Positions 8,170 to 16,982 of a stretch of 64,000 nucleotides of DNA are shown here, in pieces. The notes below the pieces were generated by a model. It had not been told where the DNA came from. It was given only the letters and a program-made list of their open reading frames with translations, and did no database searches. A program made the translations under genes and the position numbers. This DNA comes from Candidatus Gastranaerophilales bacterium (GTDB lineage: Bacteria; Cyanobacteriota; Vampirovibrionia; Gastranaerophilales; Gastranaerophilaceae), in contig CAJOJE010000003.1 in assembly GCA_905234865.1 (NCBI GenBank), forward strand, positions 62,001 through 126,000, in the 5' to 3' direction. The stretch's first letter is position 1. Each line of letters begins with the position of its first letter.

Positions 8170-9468
8170 ATGAAAAATACGGCAGTTGTCGGCGCACAAT
8201 TCGGAGATGAAGGAAAAGCGAAAATAACCGATATTTTGGCTTCAAAAGCGGATATTATAATAAGATATCAGGGGGGTTGCAACGCAGGTCATACCGTTGT
8301 TTACAACAATAAAAAATATAAATTTCATCTTGTGCCGTCGGGCATTTTATACGAAAACAAAATCTGTTTTATAGGCGCAGGAGTTGTTATTTATCCGGAA
8401 AATTTAAAAAATGAAATTGAAGAGCTTAAAAAAGAGGGGATTTCCGAAGAACAATTTAAAAAAAGTCTTAAAATAAGCCCCTTAGCTCATATTACAATGC
8501 CCTATCACATTGATACGGACGGTGCGGGAGAAAAATCTTTAGGGCAAAATAAAATAGGAACGACGAAAAAAGGTATAGGACCTACATATACGGATAAATA
8601 CAACAGAAAAGGCATTAGGGTCGAAGATTTATTTAACGAAAAATCATTAGATAAAAAACTTGATATAATTTTGCCCGAAAAAAATGCGGTTTTAGAACAT
8701 GTATACGGGCTTAAAACATATACAAAAGAAGAAATTAAAGCAAAATTAAAAGAATATAAGGAATTTTTGGCTCCTTACGTTTGTTTTGACTGGCAAAAAG
8801 TTTTATCGGACGCAAAGGAAAATAAAACCATTCTTTTTGAAGGCGCTCAAGGAGTTTTGCTCGATATAGACTATGGAACATACCCTTTTGTTACAAGTTC
8901 CAACCCGATATCGGGCGGTGCGGCAGTGGGAGGCGGTATGGGCGCTATGGTAATTCAAGAAGCCGCAGGTGTTTTTAAAGCATATATTACTCGTGTCGGG
9001 GAAGGTCCTTTTATAACGGAATTAACCGATGAAACGGGCGACAAAATTCAAACAATCGGCGCCGAATTCGGTGTTACAACGGGAAGAAAAAGACGCTGCG
9101 GTTGGTTTGACGGGGTAATTGCAAAATACAGCGTACTTGTCGGAGGAATTTCTTCAATAGCGCTAACAAAACTGGATGTTTTTGATACTTTTGACGAAAT
9201 TAAACTTTGTGTTGCGTACAAACATAAAACAACGGGAGAAATAACGGATGTTTACCCGACGGATGTTTCCAAACACAGTGAATATGAGCCCGTTTATAAA
9301 ACTTTTAAAGGCTGGAAGTCCGATATTTCAAAAGCAAAAACTTATGAAGAATTACCCGAAAACGCTAAAATATATTTATCTTACCTTGAAGAATATTTGA
9401 ATACGAAAATTTCAATAATTTCCGTAGGACCTGATAGAGAACAAACCATATTCAAAAATTCTATTTAG
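8170..9468 (+). CDS. purA: Adenylosuccinate synthetase
   Basis: 432 residues. It catalyses the GTP-dependent joining of IMP and aspartate, the first committed step to AMP. Family motifs: N-terminal GAQFGDEGKAK (family consensus QWGDEGKGK, so W to F and the last loop Gly to Ala), GCNAGHTV with the catalytic His, GTTKKGIGPTYTDK, FEGAQGVLLDIDYGTYPFVTSS, and TTGRKRRCGWFD with the Arg residues that bind the substrates. Single transcription unit with a good ribosome site, convergent with atpG and separated from it by a strong hairpin terminator. Confidence 0.97.
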   Translation: MKNTAVVGAQFGDEGKAKITDILASKADIIIRYQGGCNAGHTVVYNNKKYKFHLVPSGILYENKICFIGAGVVIYPENLKNEIEELKKEGISEEQFKKSLKISPLAHITMPYHIDTDGAGEKSLGQNKIGTTKKGIGPTYTDKYNRKGIRVEDLFNEKSLDKKLDIILPEKNAVLEHVYGLKTYTKEEIKAKLKEYKEFLAPYVCFDWQKVLSDAKENKTILFEGAQGVLLDIDYGTYPFVTSSNPISGGAAVGGGMGAMVIQEAAGVFKAYITRVGEGPFITELTDETGDKIQTIGAEFGVTTGRKRRCGWFDGVIAKYSVLVGGISSIALTKLDVFDTFDEIKLCVAYKHKTTGEITDVYPTDVSKHSEYEPVYKTFKGWKSDISKAKTYEELPENAKIYLSYLEEYLNTKISIISVGPDREQTIFKNSI

Positions 9469-9491
9469 ATTTTTTAAGCCTTTATAAAATA

Positions 9492-9521
9492 AAACCCGAT
9501 TATTATAGATTAATCGGGTTT
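9492..9521. terminator. Bidirectional hairpin terminator between purA and atpG
   Basis: AAACCCGATTA pairs perfectly with TAATCGGGTTT (11 bp, 8-nt loop). A/T-rich runs on both sides allow it to work for purA on the plus strand and for the ATP synthase operon on the minus strand. Confidence 0.85.
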
Positions 9522-9546
9522 ATTATTTATGAAAATTATTCGGCAA

Positions 9547-10527
9547 TTATTTTTTTGCCATACTTGAAGATATGACTTCCGTTAATTCAAGCGTAATTGC
9601 CTCTTGTCTTGCTTTATTATAAGAAATTGTCAATCTCTTTATCATATCTTCCGCATTTTTTGTTGCAGCGCTCATTGCAGTCATTCTTGACGCTAATTCC
9701 GATGCTTTTGCTTCCAAAATCGCCTGATACATCGTATTTACTATATACATAGGAACAATTTTTTTCAAACATTCTTGAACACTCGGTTCAAATTTTTGCC
9801 CTACGGACGAATTTTGTTCAAAGAAAGTCTTATAATTTATATCGTTTTCAATATTAAATTCTTCCTTAAAAAACTTTAAAACCCTCTTGTTGCGGTTATC
9901 AATAACCGGAAGTAAGGGCCATTGTTCTGCTTTATAGCTCATCATATTGATATATCTTGTAGTTATCAGCCTTAACTCGTCAATTTCGCCCGATACAAAG
10001 GATTTTGCCAAATCCTGCGCAATTAAATCTACCGATTTTATATCAAAATCATCCAATACATCGGAATAAATTTCTTTTATTTCAAAATCATACGTCTTGG
10101 ATAAGGTAACAATCTGCGCTTCGGCTTTTTGCCCGATAAGAAAAAGTTTAACTTTAATATTATGCTTTAGAGTTCTTTTAATTAATTTTTCCGCATAACG
10201 AACTATATTGGAAGTATATGCTCCCGCAAGCCCCTTATTTGAAGAAATAACAACAAGCCCCAATGTTTTAATTTCTCTTTTTTCAAGCAATACGGGAAAA
10301 TTTTCAAGCGGATTTTCAACCCTAACAGGTTCAAACTTTTTATCGGGGATTGAATTATATATCTCAACAAAAGTCGTATACATCTCCATTGCAAAGGGTC
10401 TGCCCGATTTTACGGCAACTTCGGCTTTTTTTACATGGGCTGAAGCAACCATTTTCATTGCTCTGGTAATTTTTTGAGTATTTTTTACGCTTTGTATTCT
10501 GTCTTTTGTTTCTCTTAAAGTAGGCAT
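9547..10527 (-). CDS. atpG: ATP synthase F1 gamma subunit
   Basis: 326 residues, the rotor shaft of F1. The N-terminal helix PTLRETKDRIQSVKNTQKITRAMKMVASA and the C-terminal helix with SRMTAMSAATKNAEDMI and NKARQEAITLELTEV are the conserved coiled coil that turns inside the alpha/beta ring. The middle domain (LVVISSNKGLAGAYTSN) is typical. It is somewhat longer than the usual bacterial gamma (about 285-290), with extra sequence around residues 195-250. It is the last gene of the operon, two bases after atpA, with its ribosome site (GGGAT) overlapping the atpA end. Beta and epsilon do not follow, as in cyanobacteria. Confidence 0.96.
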   Translation of the reverse strand: MPTLRETKDRIQSVKNTQKITRAMKMVASAHVKKAEVAVKSGRPFAMEMYTTFVEIYNSIPDKKFEPVRVENPLENFPVLLEKREIKTLGLVVISSNKGLAGAYTSNIVRYAEKLIKRTLKHNIKVKLFLIGQKAEAQIVTLSKTYDFEIKEIYSDVLDDFDIKSVDLIAQDLAKSFVSGEIDELRLITTRYINMMSYKAEQWPLLPVIDNRNKRVLKFFKEEFNIENDINYKTFFEQNSSVGQKFEPSVQECLKKIVPMYIVNTMYQAILEAKASELASRMTAMSAATKNAEDMIKRLTISYNKARQEAITLELTEVISSSMAKK

Positions 10528-10529
10528 TT

Positions 10530-12056
10530 TTATCCCTTATTAAAAATATTTTCGGTAAAATTTTTCAACTGATTACACAATTCTTTAATGTCATCTTCTT
10601 CTAATTTTCCGCCGTCATTTAATTTGGCTTCCAATTCTCCCATATTGGACGAAAAATATTCAAACCATTTATTCTTATATTCTTGAATTTGGACATTCGG
10701 AATATTATCAAGGAAATTGTTGTTTCCTGCAAATAAAATCGTGATTTGCTGAGCAACGGTTAAAGGCGAATATTGAGGTTGAATTAAAATTTGCGTTAAT
10801 TTTTCACCTTTTAATAATTGCGCTTTTGTAGCCGAATCAAGGTCGGATGCAAATTGTGCAAATGCTTCCAGTTCTCTGTATTGAGCCAAATCCAATCTCA
10901 ATTGCCCCGCAACCTGCTTAATACCTTTTGTCTGCGCCGCTCCGCCTACCCTTGAAACAGAAACGCCCGCATTAATTGCCGGTCTTTGCCCTGCATTAAA
11001 GAGATTGGTTTCAAGGAAAATCTGCCCGTCCGTAATTGATATGACATTTGTCGGAATATAAGCAGAAATATCCCCTGCCTGCGTTTCAATAACAGGAAGT
11101 GCCGTTATTGAGCCTCCGCCCAATTCATCCGACAATTTACAGGCTCTCTCCAAAAGTCTTGAATGAAGATAAAAAACATCCCCCGGGTACGCCTCCCTTC
11201 CTGACGGACGTTTTAACAGCAAACTCATTGAACGGTACGCTTGAGCATGTTTTGTAAGATCATCATATACAATTAAACAATGTTTCCCCTGTTCCAAAAA
11301 TTCTTCCGCTATCGCACACCCTGCATACGGTGCAATGTATTGTAAGGGCGCCGATGCATCCGCAGGAGCCGCAACAATAATCGTATAATCCATAGCGCCC
11401 TTTTCTTCGAGAGTTTTAGCAAGATGAGCTATCGTGGATTTTTTCTGTCCTATTGCAACAAAAATACAAATAACGTCTTTATTTTTTTGATTAATTATGG
11501 TATCAAGCGCAATTGCGGTTTTTCCCGTTTGCCTGTCCCCGATTATAAGCTCTCTTTGCCCTCTGCCGATGGGAGTAAGCGCATCTATTGCGGTAAGTCC
11601 CGTTTGGAGAGGCTCATGAACGGATTTTCTCGTAATAATACCGGGTGCAACTCTTTCTACGGGTCTTGTTTTTGTATAATGAATTTCACCCTTGCCGTCC
11701 AACGGTATGCCCGTAGGGTCAATTATTCTTCCCATTAAACTTTCGCCGACGGGAATTGAAGCAATTTCGCCCGTTGTTTCAACTCTCATACCTTCTTTTA
11801 TTGAAGTATAATCACCCAAAATAACAACACCCACGTTATCTTCTTCAAGGTTGAGCGCAATTCCCAAGGTCCCTTTGCCGTCGTCAAATCTGACAAGTTC
11901 GTTCGACATAACGTTTTTCAAGCCCCAAACCCTTGAAATACCGTCGCCTATTTCAATTACCGTTCCGGTATTTGAAACATCGAGTTTATTTTCGTAATTT
12001 TCGATTTTGGATTTTATTATACTTGAAATTTCGCTTGAATTTATAGTTGCACTCAT
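10530..12056 (-). CDS. atpA: ATP synthase F1 alpha subunit
   Basis: 508 residues, standard length. Alpha forms the non-catalytic nucleotide sites of the F1 hexamer. Domain order is N-terminal beta barrel ([16 protein letters not shown]), P-loop GDRQTGKTA, the DELSEED-equivalent and signature region [17 protein letters not shown], and the C-terminal helical bundle. Gln in the P-loop is the usual alpha-type residue. It lies 11 bp after atpH with a good ribosome site (AAAGGGT), and its stop is two bases before the atpG start. Confidence 0.98.
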   Translation of the reverse strand: MSATINSSEISSIIKSKIENYENKLDVSNTGTVIEIGDGISRVWGLKNVMSNELVRFDDGKGTLGIALNLEEDNVGVVILGDYTSIKEGMRVETTGEIASIPVGESLMGRIIDPTGIPLDGKGEIHYTKTRPVERVAPGIITRKSVHEPLQTGLTAIDALTPIGRGQRELIIGDRQTGKTAIALDTIINQKNKDVICIFVAIGQKKSTIAHLAKTLEEKGAMDYTIIVAAPADASAPLQYIAPYAGCAIAEEFLEQGKHCLIVYDDLTKHAQAYRSMSLLLKRPSGREAYPGDVFYLHSRLLERACKLSDELGGGSITALPVIETQAGDISAYIPTNVISITDGQIFLETNLFNAGQRPAINAGVSVSRVGGAAQTKGIKQVAGQLRLDLAQYRELEAFAQFASDLDSATKAQLLKGEKLTQILIQPQYSPLTVAQQITILFAGNNNFLDNIPNVQIQEYKNKWFEYFSSNMGELEAKLNDGGKLEEDDIKELCNQLKNFTENIFNKG

Positions 12057-12067
12057 TGTTTTACCCT

Positions 12068-12598
12068 TTATATTTGTCTGAATTTTTCTAATTTCTTTTT
12101 AATGCTCAAATCAATGACGGTATCTTCAATTTGAATAATCATTCCGCCTATAATTTGCTCATCACGCTTAAATTCAGCTTTTATATCCGTTTTCAATTTT
12201 TCTTTTAACTTGTTAATAATTTCCGATTTTATACCCTCACCGGCCTCAATTGCAAGAGTAACCGACAATTTAACAATATTGTTTTTTTTATCAATCCTTT
12301 TTTCCAAATAATCGTAGATATCAAAAATGCAATCGAACCTTTTTTCATCAATCAAAAGTGTCAGGAAATTTTTAATTTCAAAAGAAAAGTCTTTCAAAAT
12401 GTCGTTTAAAATTTCTTTTTTCTTATCTTGCGGTATGACGGGATGAAAAATTAAATTTTTAAAATCGTCATTTATTAAAAGAAGATTTTTAAGCTCCTTT
12501 AATTCTTCCAAAAACCTGTTATAATCACTGTTTTCGATACTTTCAAAGAATGCTTCGCCATACCTTTTTGCAACTTTTCCCGTTTTTAAATCAACCAT
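12068..12598 (-). CDS. atpH: ATP synthase delta subunit (OSCP type)
   Basis: 176 residues, the usual size. Delta links the peripheral stalk to the top of F1. The N-terminal helical bundle begins [17 protein letters not shown], and a typical [23 protein letters not shown] segment follows. The C-terminal domain ends [22 protein letters not shown], the family signature (GG...D..ID.S). The ATG shares one base with the atpF stop (TAATG), so translation is probably coupled. Confidence 0.96.
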   Translation of the reverse strand: MVDLKTGKVAKRYGEAFFESIENSDYNRFLEELKELKNLLLINDDFKNLIFHPVIPQDKKKEILNDILKDFSFEIKNFLTLLIDEKRFDCIFDIYDYLEKRIDKKNNIVKLSVTLAIEAGEGIKSEIINKLKEKLKTDIKAEFKRDEQIIGGMIIQIEDTVIDLSIKKKLEKFRQI

Positions 12599-13116
12599 TA
12601 CCGCCTTCCCTCTTGAATAAACGAAAAATCATCAAGTTCATCCAAAGATTCAAGGATGATTTTCTTTTGCATATCGTAATTCAGCATATTTTTAATCGTA
12701 TCGACGGAGCAAAGATAAACCGCCTCTTGTACGGTTTTTGTTACTTTTTGAACTTTGGAGGACAAAATATTTTCTTTTGTTTTATTAAGATTTTCTTCAA
12801 TGTCTTTTGTTTTTTTCTCAATTTCAAAACCGTTTTTTTCTTGCAGTTTTTGAATTAACTCTTTTGAATTTTTGGAAATTTCCTCTTTTTTTTGCTCTGT
12901 TTTTTTGGCTTCAAGTTCTGTTTCTTTATATCTTTTTTTTGCATTTTCAACGTTTTTATAACTGATATCGACATTATTTTTTATTTCATCCGCCATAGCG
13001 TCGATTAAATCGCCCAAACGGCACTTTTTAAAAATAAATACAAGAATACTTACCATTATCAAAAAATTAATAATGTTAGACTCAAGTATTTGCTCGTATA
13101 TAAGTTGAAAATTCAT
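12598..13116 (-). CDS. atpF: ATP synthase Fo subunit b
   Basis: 172 residues. A single N-terminal membrane helix (NFLIMVSILVFIFKKC) is followed by a long charged coiled coil that forms half of the peripheral stalk. As the second of two adjacent b-type genes it matches the position of b in cyanobacteria, where b and b' form a heterodimer. The sequence after the helix is very divergent, as usual for stalk subunits. The start overlaps the b' stop by ATGA. The short C-terminal stretch LDDFSFIQEGRR has no evident counterpart in common b subunits. Confidence 0.9.
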   Translation of the reverse strand: MNFQLIYEQILESNIINFLIMVSILVFIFKKCRLGDLIDAMADEIKNNVDISYKNVENAKKRYKETELEAKKTEQKKEEISKNSKELIQKLQEKNGFEIEKKTKDIEENLNKTKENILSSKVQKVTKTVQEAVYLCSVDTIKNMLNYDMQKKIILESLDELDDFSFIQEGRR

Positions 13117-13583
13117 TTTATAATTTCATCCGCCTTTGAAAGTTCTAAAGAAATATTTTCTTCATTTGTTCTTAAAACCTTTGATACAACCTGTTTAACA
13201 TAAGAACCTATTTCATTTTTGAGTTCCTGCTTAACATTTTTTGATTGTTCATCCAAACTGATTTCAAGATTGTTTAAAATATTTTTTGCTTCTTCTTTTT
13301 TGTGACTGAGGATATTTTCTTTTTCAAGTCTATTTTTATCACTTGCTTCTTTTAAGAGTTTAGCATTTTCATATTTAGCATTTGAAATTTCGCTTTCGAT
13401 ATTTTTTTCCGTTTCATAAGCCTTTAGGTTAACATCATCAACCGTTTGACGATTTTTCTCATAAAGTTCTTCTCTTTCTTTAATGATTTTCAAAATCGGC
13501 TCATAACAAATTAATTTCATCAAAAAAATGAAAATCAAAAAACTTATAAATACGAAAATAAACGTTGCATCAAGAGAAAGCAT
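13113..13583 (-). CDS. atpF': ATP synthase Fo subunit b' (second b-type stalk subunit)
   Basis: 156 residues with an N-terminal membrane helix (LDATFIFVFISFLIFIFLMKLI) and the motif YEPILKIIKEREE at the start of the coiled coil. The family pattern of a Pro followed by a charged helix is retained. Its place between the c and b subunits is that of b' (called atpG in cyanobacterial naming). A split b/b' pair is typical of cyanobacteria, chloroplasts and some other phototroph-related lineages and supports the taxonomic inference. Confidence 0.9.
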   Translation of the reverse strand: MLSLDATFIFVFISFLIFIFLMKLICYEPILKIIKEREELYEKNRQTVDDVNLKAYETEKNIESEISNAKYENAKLLKEASDKNRLEKENILSHKKEEAKNILNNLEISLDEQSKNVKQELKNEIGSYVKQVVSKVLRTNEENISLELSKADEIIK

Positions 13584-13586
13584 TAA

Positions 13587-13823
13587 CTACCCCTTAATAA
13601 GAAAAACAACTACAAGAGCATAAATTGCACATGCTTCAATCAAGCCTGCACCGATATAAAAATATTTTGAAACTTGTCCTTCTGCTTCGGGTTGTCTTGC
13701 AATTGATTCAATGACCGTTTTTGTAGCAAGTCCCAATCCGATTGCAGGCCCTAAAACACCGAGTCCGATTGCAAAACCCATACCCAGATATTTAAAACAT
13801 GCTTCTAAAACCGCTAAATCCAT
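13587..13823 (-). CDS. atpE: ATP synthase Fo subunit c (ring subunit)
   Basis: 78 residues forming two membrane helices joined by the polar loop ARQPEAEGQ. The first helix has the glycine-rich packing motif (GFAIGLGVLGPAIGLG). The second carries the ion-binding acid in GAGLIEACAIYALV. The position that holds Gln in sodium-type rings (PGIGQG) is Leu here, and Ala rather than Ser/Thr follows the Glu, which argues for proton coupling. A strong ribosome site (AAAGGAGATACAA) precedes the ATG, as expected for a subunit made in many copies. Confidence 0.96.
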   Translation of the reverse strand: MDLAVLEACFKYLGMGFAIGLGVLGPAIGLGLATKTVIESIARQPEAEGQVSKYFYIGAGLIEACAIYALVVVFLIKG

Positions 13824-13837
13824 TTGTATCTCCTTTA

Positions 13838-14623
13838 TTAATGACTGTCACCGACTGCGCTTCCAAGATATGCATTTGTTAAAAACGTAAATACAAGAGC
13901 TTGGATAAACGCAACAAATAATTCAAAAAACATTGCAGGTAAGGGCAACAATGACCCTAAAAATAATCCGATATTATGCACAACGTTTTCGGGCAATATT
14001 CCAAACAATAAATTAACCGTAATATTATGAATAACATCGGGAGTTAAAAAACTTGCAATAAGCCCCGCAAAAACCATAATCATAACTTCACCCGCCATAA
14101 TGTTTGCAAAAAGTCGAAGTGCAAGCGTAAACGGCCTTGTAAAATCTTCCAAAACATTAAACGGGGTCATAAACCATACGGGTTTGTAGTAATGCTTAAA
14201 ATAAGATAACCCTTTTGCTTTTATACCTTTGTATATGTAATAAATTAAGACAAATACGGCAAGTGCCGCAGTCGTGTTTAAATCGTTATTCGGGGAAGCA
14301 AATTCTCCTTCGGGCAAATGTATTATTTTTAAAGGAACCTGCCCTAAAAGATTGCTTGTTAAAATTAAAAGAAAAATGCACATTAAAACTAATGCCGAAC
14401 TTCCTTGATTTTTCCCCAGATTACTCGTCATGCCGACAAAAAGCGTGACAATTTTTTCAAAAATCGTTTGGATTTTATTCGGGACAATTTTGATTTTGGC
14501 GGTTGCAAAAGCCGAAAACAACAAAATTATCAACATTGAAATCCAAAGAGTAAGAAGCGTATCAAGATGGACATCAAAGCCAAATAAATTATATATGTAA
14601 TGTTCTCCGATTTTAATATCCAT
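13838..14623 (-). CDS. atpB: ATP synthase Fo subunit a
   Basis: About 261 residues from the ATG at 14623 (MDIKIGEHYIYNLFG). It forms the two proton half-channels beside the c ring. Several membrane helices are visible; the essential-Arg helix contains RPFTLALRLFANIMAGEVM and the last helix QALVFTFLTNAYLGSAVGD. The frame is open 27 codons further upstream, but that stretch overlaps the promoter, and GAGG lies just before 14623. First gene of the operon; no atpI precedes it. Confidence 0.95.
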   Translation of the reverse strand: MDIKIGEHYIYNLFGFDVHLDTLLTLWISMLIILLFSAFATAKIKIVPNKIQTIFEKIVTLFVGMTSNLGKNQGSSALVLMCIFLLILTSNLLGQVPLKIIHLPEGEFASPNNDLNTTAALAVFVLIYYIYKGIKAKGLSYFKHYYKPVWFMTPFNVLEDFTRPFTLALRLFANIMAGEVMIMVFAGLIASFLTPDVIHNITVNLLFGILPENVVHNIGLFLGSLLPLPAMFFELFVAFIQALVFTFLTNAYLGSAVGDSH

Positions 14624-14648
14624 TTTTGCCTCAAAAAAGTATGGAATA

Positions 14649-14654
14649 ATTATA
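14649..14654 (-). promoter_or_regulatory. -10 box of the ATP synthase operon
   Basis: Minus-strand TATAAT ending 25 bases before the atpB ATG at 14623, with GAGG in the leader. No matching -35 was found at 16-18 bp. Confidence 0.55.
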
Positions 14655-14733
14655 CAACAAAAAAATAATTTTAAAAAGTTTGGTATGATTGACAAGCAAA
14701 ACACAGATAAAACAAAGGCTTAAAAGGCAAATT

Positions 14734-14751
14734 AATCTAAAGATTTAGATT
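14734..14751. promoter_or_regulatory. Inverted repeat in the atpB/response-regulator divergent intergenic region
   Basis: AATCTAAA and TTTAGATT form perfect 8-base arms around two central bases, a shape typical of a dimeric regulator site. It lies between the divergent atpB operon and the response-regulator gene. No protein can be assigned; autoregulation by the neighbouring LuxR-type regulator is one possibility. The rest of 14655-14884 shows a GATAAT box near 14853 and a GGAGGG ribosome site near 14870 for the regulator. Confidence 0.35.
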
Positions 14752-14884
14752 TGAAGAATACCCCCAAAAAAAGTATTTTCAACCCATATATTGATGTTTA
14801 TGCACATTAAACGGGCTATTATTCCAATATGGTCAACCAAATACATTAGACCGATAATATGAGAATTTTGGAGGGTTAAATAAA

Positions 14885-15592
14885 ATGAGAAGACTGGATT
14901 TTCAAAGAAAGACAAGAGTTATCGTAGTTGATGATAATTACGACCATGCATCGGGAATAAGAGAACTTATCAATCTTGAAAATGATTATGAAGTTATCGC
15001 AAATGCCGGAAACGCTAACGTTGCAATTTCTTTAATCAAAAAATACCAGCCCGATATCGTTTTAATGGATATGAATATGCCGGATGTTGACGGAATTACG
15101 GCAATTTCAAGAATAATGGAATTAAATCTTGATTCAAAAATCGTTGTTTTAACCGCTTATGATGATACGGATTTAGTTTTCAGAGCAATGAAACTGGGCG
15201 CAAAAGGATACATTTTAAAAACCATGGCTTCTTGCCAATTAATCCATGCATTGGATGAAGTTGCTCAAGGCAAAGTTTATCTTCCAAGCGTTCTTTGCAC
15301 AAAATTCTTTGATTACTTCCAAAACTTTGAAAAAAATCAACAAAATAAAATGTCCGAAGATGAAAATAACCTGTTAAACGACTTAACAAACAGAGAAGAA
15401 GAAGTTTTAACTCTTTTAACACAAGGAATTACTTATAAAGGGGTTGCTCAAAAACTCTTTATCTCCGAGACAACGGTAAAAACCCATGTTAATAATATTT
15501 TCCAAAAATTGCAGGTAAACGACAGAACGCAAGCCGTTTTATACGCAATCAACAAGGGCTTTTTAAATAAACAAAAAATGAAAATTGCGTAA
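14885..15592 (+). CDS. Response regulator, NarL/FixJ family (REC-LuxR HTH)
   Basis: 235 residues. The receiver domain (residues about 10-130) has the acidic pair in VIVVDDNYDHA, phospho-acceptor Asp62 in IVLMDMNMPDVDG, the Thr switch in VVLTAYD and the Lys in GAKGYILKTM. A LuxR-type helix-turn-helix near the C-terminus (LTNREEEVLTLLTQGITYKGVAQKLFISETTVKTHVNNIFQKL) binds DNA. It is therefore a phosphorylation-dependent transcription factor; targets are unknown. A strong ribosome site (GGAGGG) precedes the ATG. The next gene, 33 bp on, encodes a histidine kinase-like protein, its likely partner. Confidence 0.94.
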   Translation: MRRLDFQRKTRVIVVDDNYDHASGIRELINLENDYEVIANAGNANVAISLIKKYQPDIVLMDMNMPDVDGITAISRIMELNLDSKIVVLTAYDDTDLVFRAMKLGAKGYILKTMASCQLIHALDEVAQGKVYLPSVLCTKFFDYFQNFEKNQQNKMSEDENNLLNDLTNREEEVLTLLTQGITYKGVAQKLFISETTVKTHVNNIFQKLQVNDRTQAVLYAINKGFLNKQKMKIA

Positions 15593-15625
15593 TATTAAAA
15601 TTATTTTTGTAAGAATTCGGGAAAA

Positions 15626-16822
15626 ATGTATAAAAAACAAAGAAAAAATCTTAAATCATTTTTAAATCTTGATACATACAATGACGACGTATTTTCAAGA
15701 AATTCAATGAACACGATAATAAGGGCGCTTTTGGAGCCTGTCGCAAACCACAATACAAATTCAATCCTTTTTTCAAGAATAAAAAATAAAGAAGGGCTTG
15801 AAGGACTTATAAAGCGCCTTGAATATTGTACAAACGTCGAGATGACAGACGTGCTTGAACCCGGCATAATCAAAAGAGATGATTACGTTGAATTGGAATT
15901 TCTTATTTTTACGTCGGCAAGATACAATTTTGCACTCATTTGGGATTATTCGACAGACAAGGAAAAAAATTATACAAAAAGCTTCTTCCTTGCAAATTCA
16001 AGATGTATAAACGATATTTTTGAAATTTTGCAGGAAAATATGTACATAGATTACAGAGAGAAGTTCTATCTGCATAAGCCCGAAAGACGTGATAACGAGC
16101 TTTTAAACGAAGCTATGTTCAACGTATTTAAAAAATTAAACAATAGCATTGAAGAAGGCGGATATGATATTGAGGGAGATTTAATCGTTGATTTAGAAGA
16201 TGAAAGCGAAGAAAAAATAAGAGAAATATCGCACGAAATTAAAAACGAGTTATCAATTTTAGATATTTACACGACAATTTTGGAAAAAGAACTCGGAAAA
16301 AACAAAAATCTTGATGTCATAAAAAAATCAACGTCAATGATAGCGTTTCACCTTAACCGATTAAAACACTACGATTCAAGAGAAATCGAAGAAATAAACA
16401 TAAGAGATTTGCTTCTTGAAGCAATCCAAATGACGGAAGGTGTTGTAAATATCAATAATAATAAGATTAAATTGAGCGAAAATAATCAAGATTATAAAAT
16501 TTTCGGCAATTACGACAAATTACTCTCCGTTCTTTTAAATATAATAAAAAACGGCAGCGAAGCCACGAAAAATGACGAAATATCGGTTGAATTCAAAGAG
16601 GAAAATAACATTCTTCTAATCGACATAAAAAACCATGGAGAAAAAATTAACGAAACCGTTGCAAGCCGAATATTCGAAAAAGGATACACGACAAAACAAG
16701 AAGGAACGGGATACGGCTTATACTCAAGCAAAAGATATCTCAAAGAATTAAGGGGAGATATAACCCTTTTAAGTTCAGATGAAAATGAAACAATATTTAG
16801 AATTTCACTTCCGACAATATAA
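15626..16822 (+). CDS. Soluble sensor histidine kinase
   Basis: 398 residues with no membrane helix. An unassigned N-terminal sensory region (residues 1-190) precedes the dimerisation/phospho-acceptor helix with His203 in REISHEIKNELSILDIY. The ATPase domain has an N box (LLNIIKNGSEATKN), a G1-like box in which the usual DNGxG is altered to IKNHGEKINE, and the G2 box EGTGYGLYSSKRYLKEL. Altered G1 residues could mean reduced or unusual ATP binding. It follows the response regulator in the same operon and ends at a strong terminator. The signal sensed is unknown. Confidence 0.88.
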   Translation: MYKKQRKNLKSFLNLDTYNDDVFSRNSMNTIIRALLEPVANHNTNSILFSRIKNKEGLEGLIKRLEYCTNVEMTDVLEPGIIKRDDYVELEFLIFTSARYNFALIWDYSTDKEKNYTKSFFLANSRCINDIFEILQENMYIDYREKFYLHKPERRDNELLNEAMFNVFKKLNNSIEEGGYDIEGDLIVDLEDESEEKIREISHEIKNELSILDIYTTILEKELGKNKNLDVIKKSTSMIAFHLNRLKHYDSREIEEINIRDLLLEAIQMTEGVVNINNNKIKLSENNQDYKIFGNYDKLLSVLLNIIKNGSEATKNDEISVEFKEENNILLIDIKNHGEKINETVASRIFEKGYTTKQEGTGYGLYSSKRYLKELRGDITLLSSDENETIFRISLPTI

Positions 16823-16830
16823 AATCAAAA

Positions 16831-16851
16831 GCCCCGTTAATTAAACGGGGC
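16831..16851 (+). terminator. Rho-independent terminator after the two-component operon
   Basis: GCCCCGTT pairs with AACGGGGC around a 5-nt loop, followed shortly by a T-run. It lies just after the histidine kinase stop. The remaining stretch to 16982 shows no gene. Confidence 0.8.
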
Positions 16852-16982
16852 AAACTTTTTGAGACGTACAATTTGAAAGTAGAATTTGGAATAGTGAAAT
16901 AAAGTGTACTATTTATATCGGCATGTAAAAAGTAAACTTTAGCAATTAAAAAAAATTATTAATATTTCTTAACCATTTAGAA

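Noticed and set aside
13113-13583. Adjacent b-type subunits as a recent tandem duplication
   Set aside because: The two sequences are very different beyond the membrane helix, and split b/b' is the established cyanobacterial arrangement.
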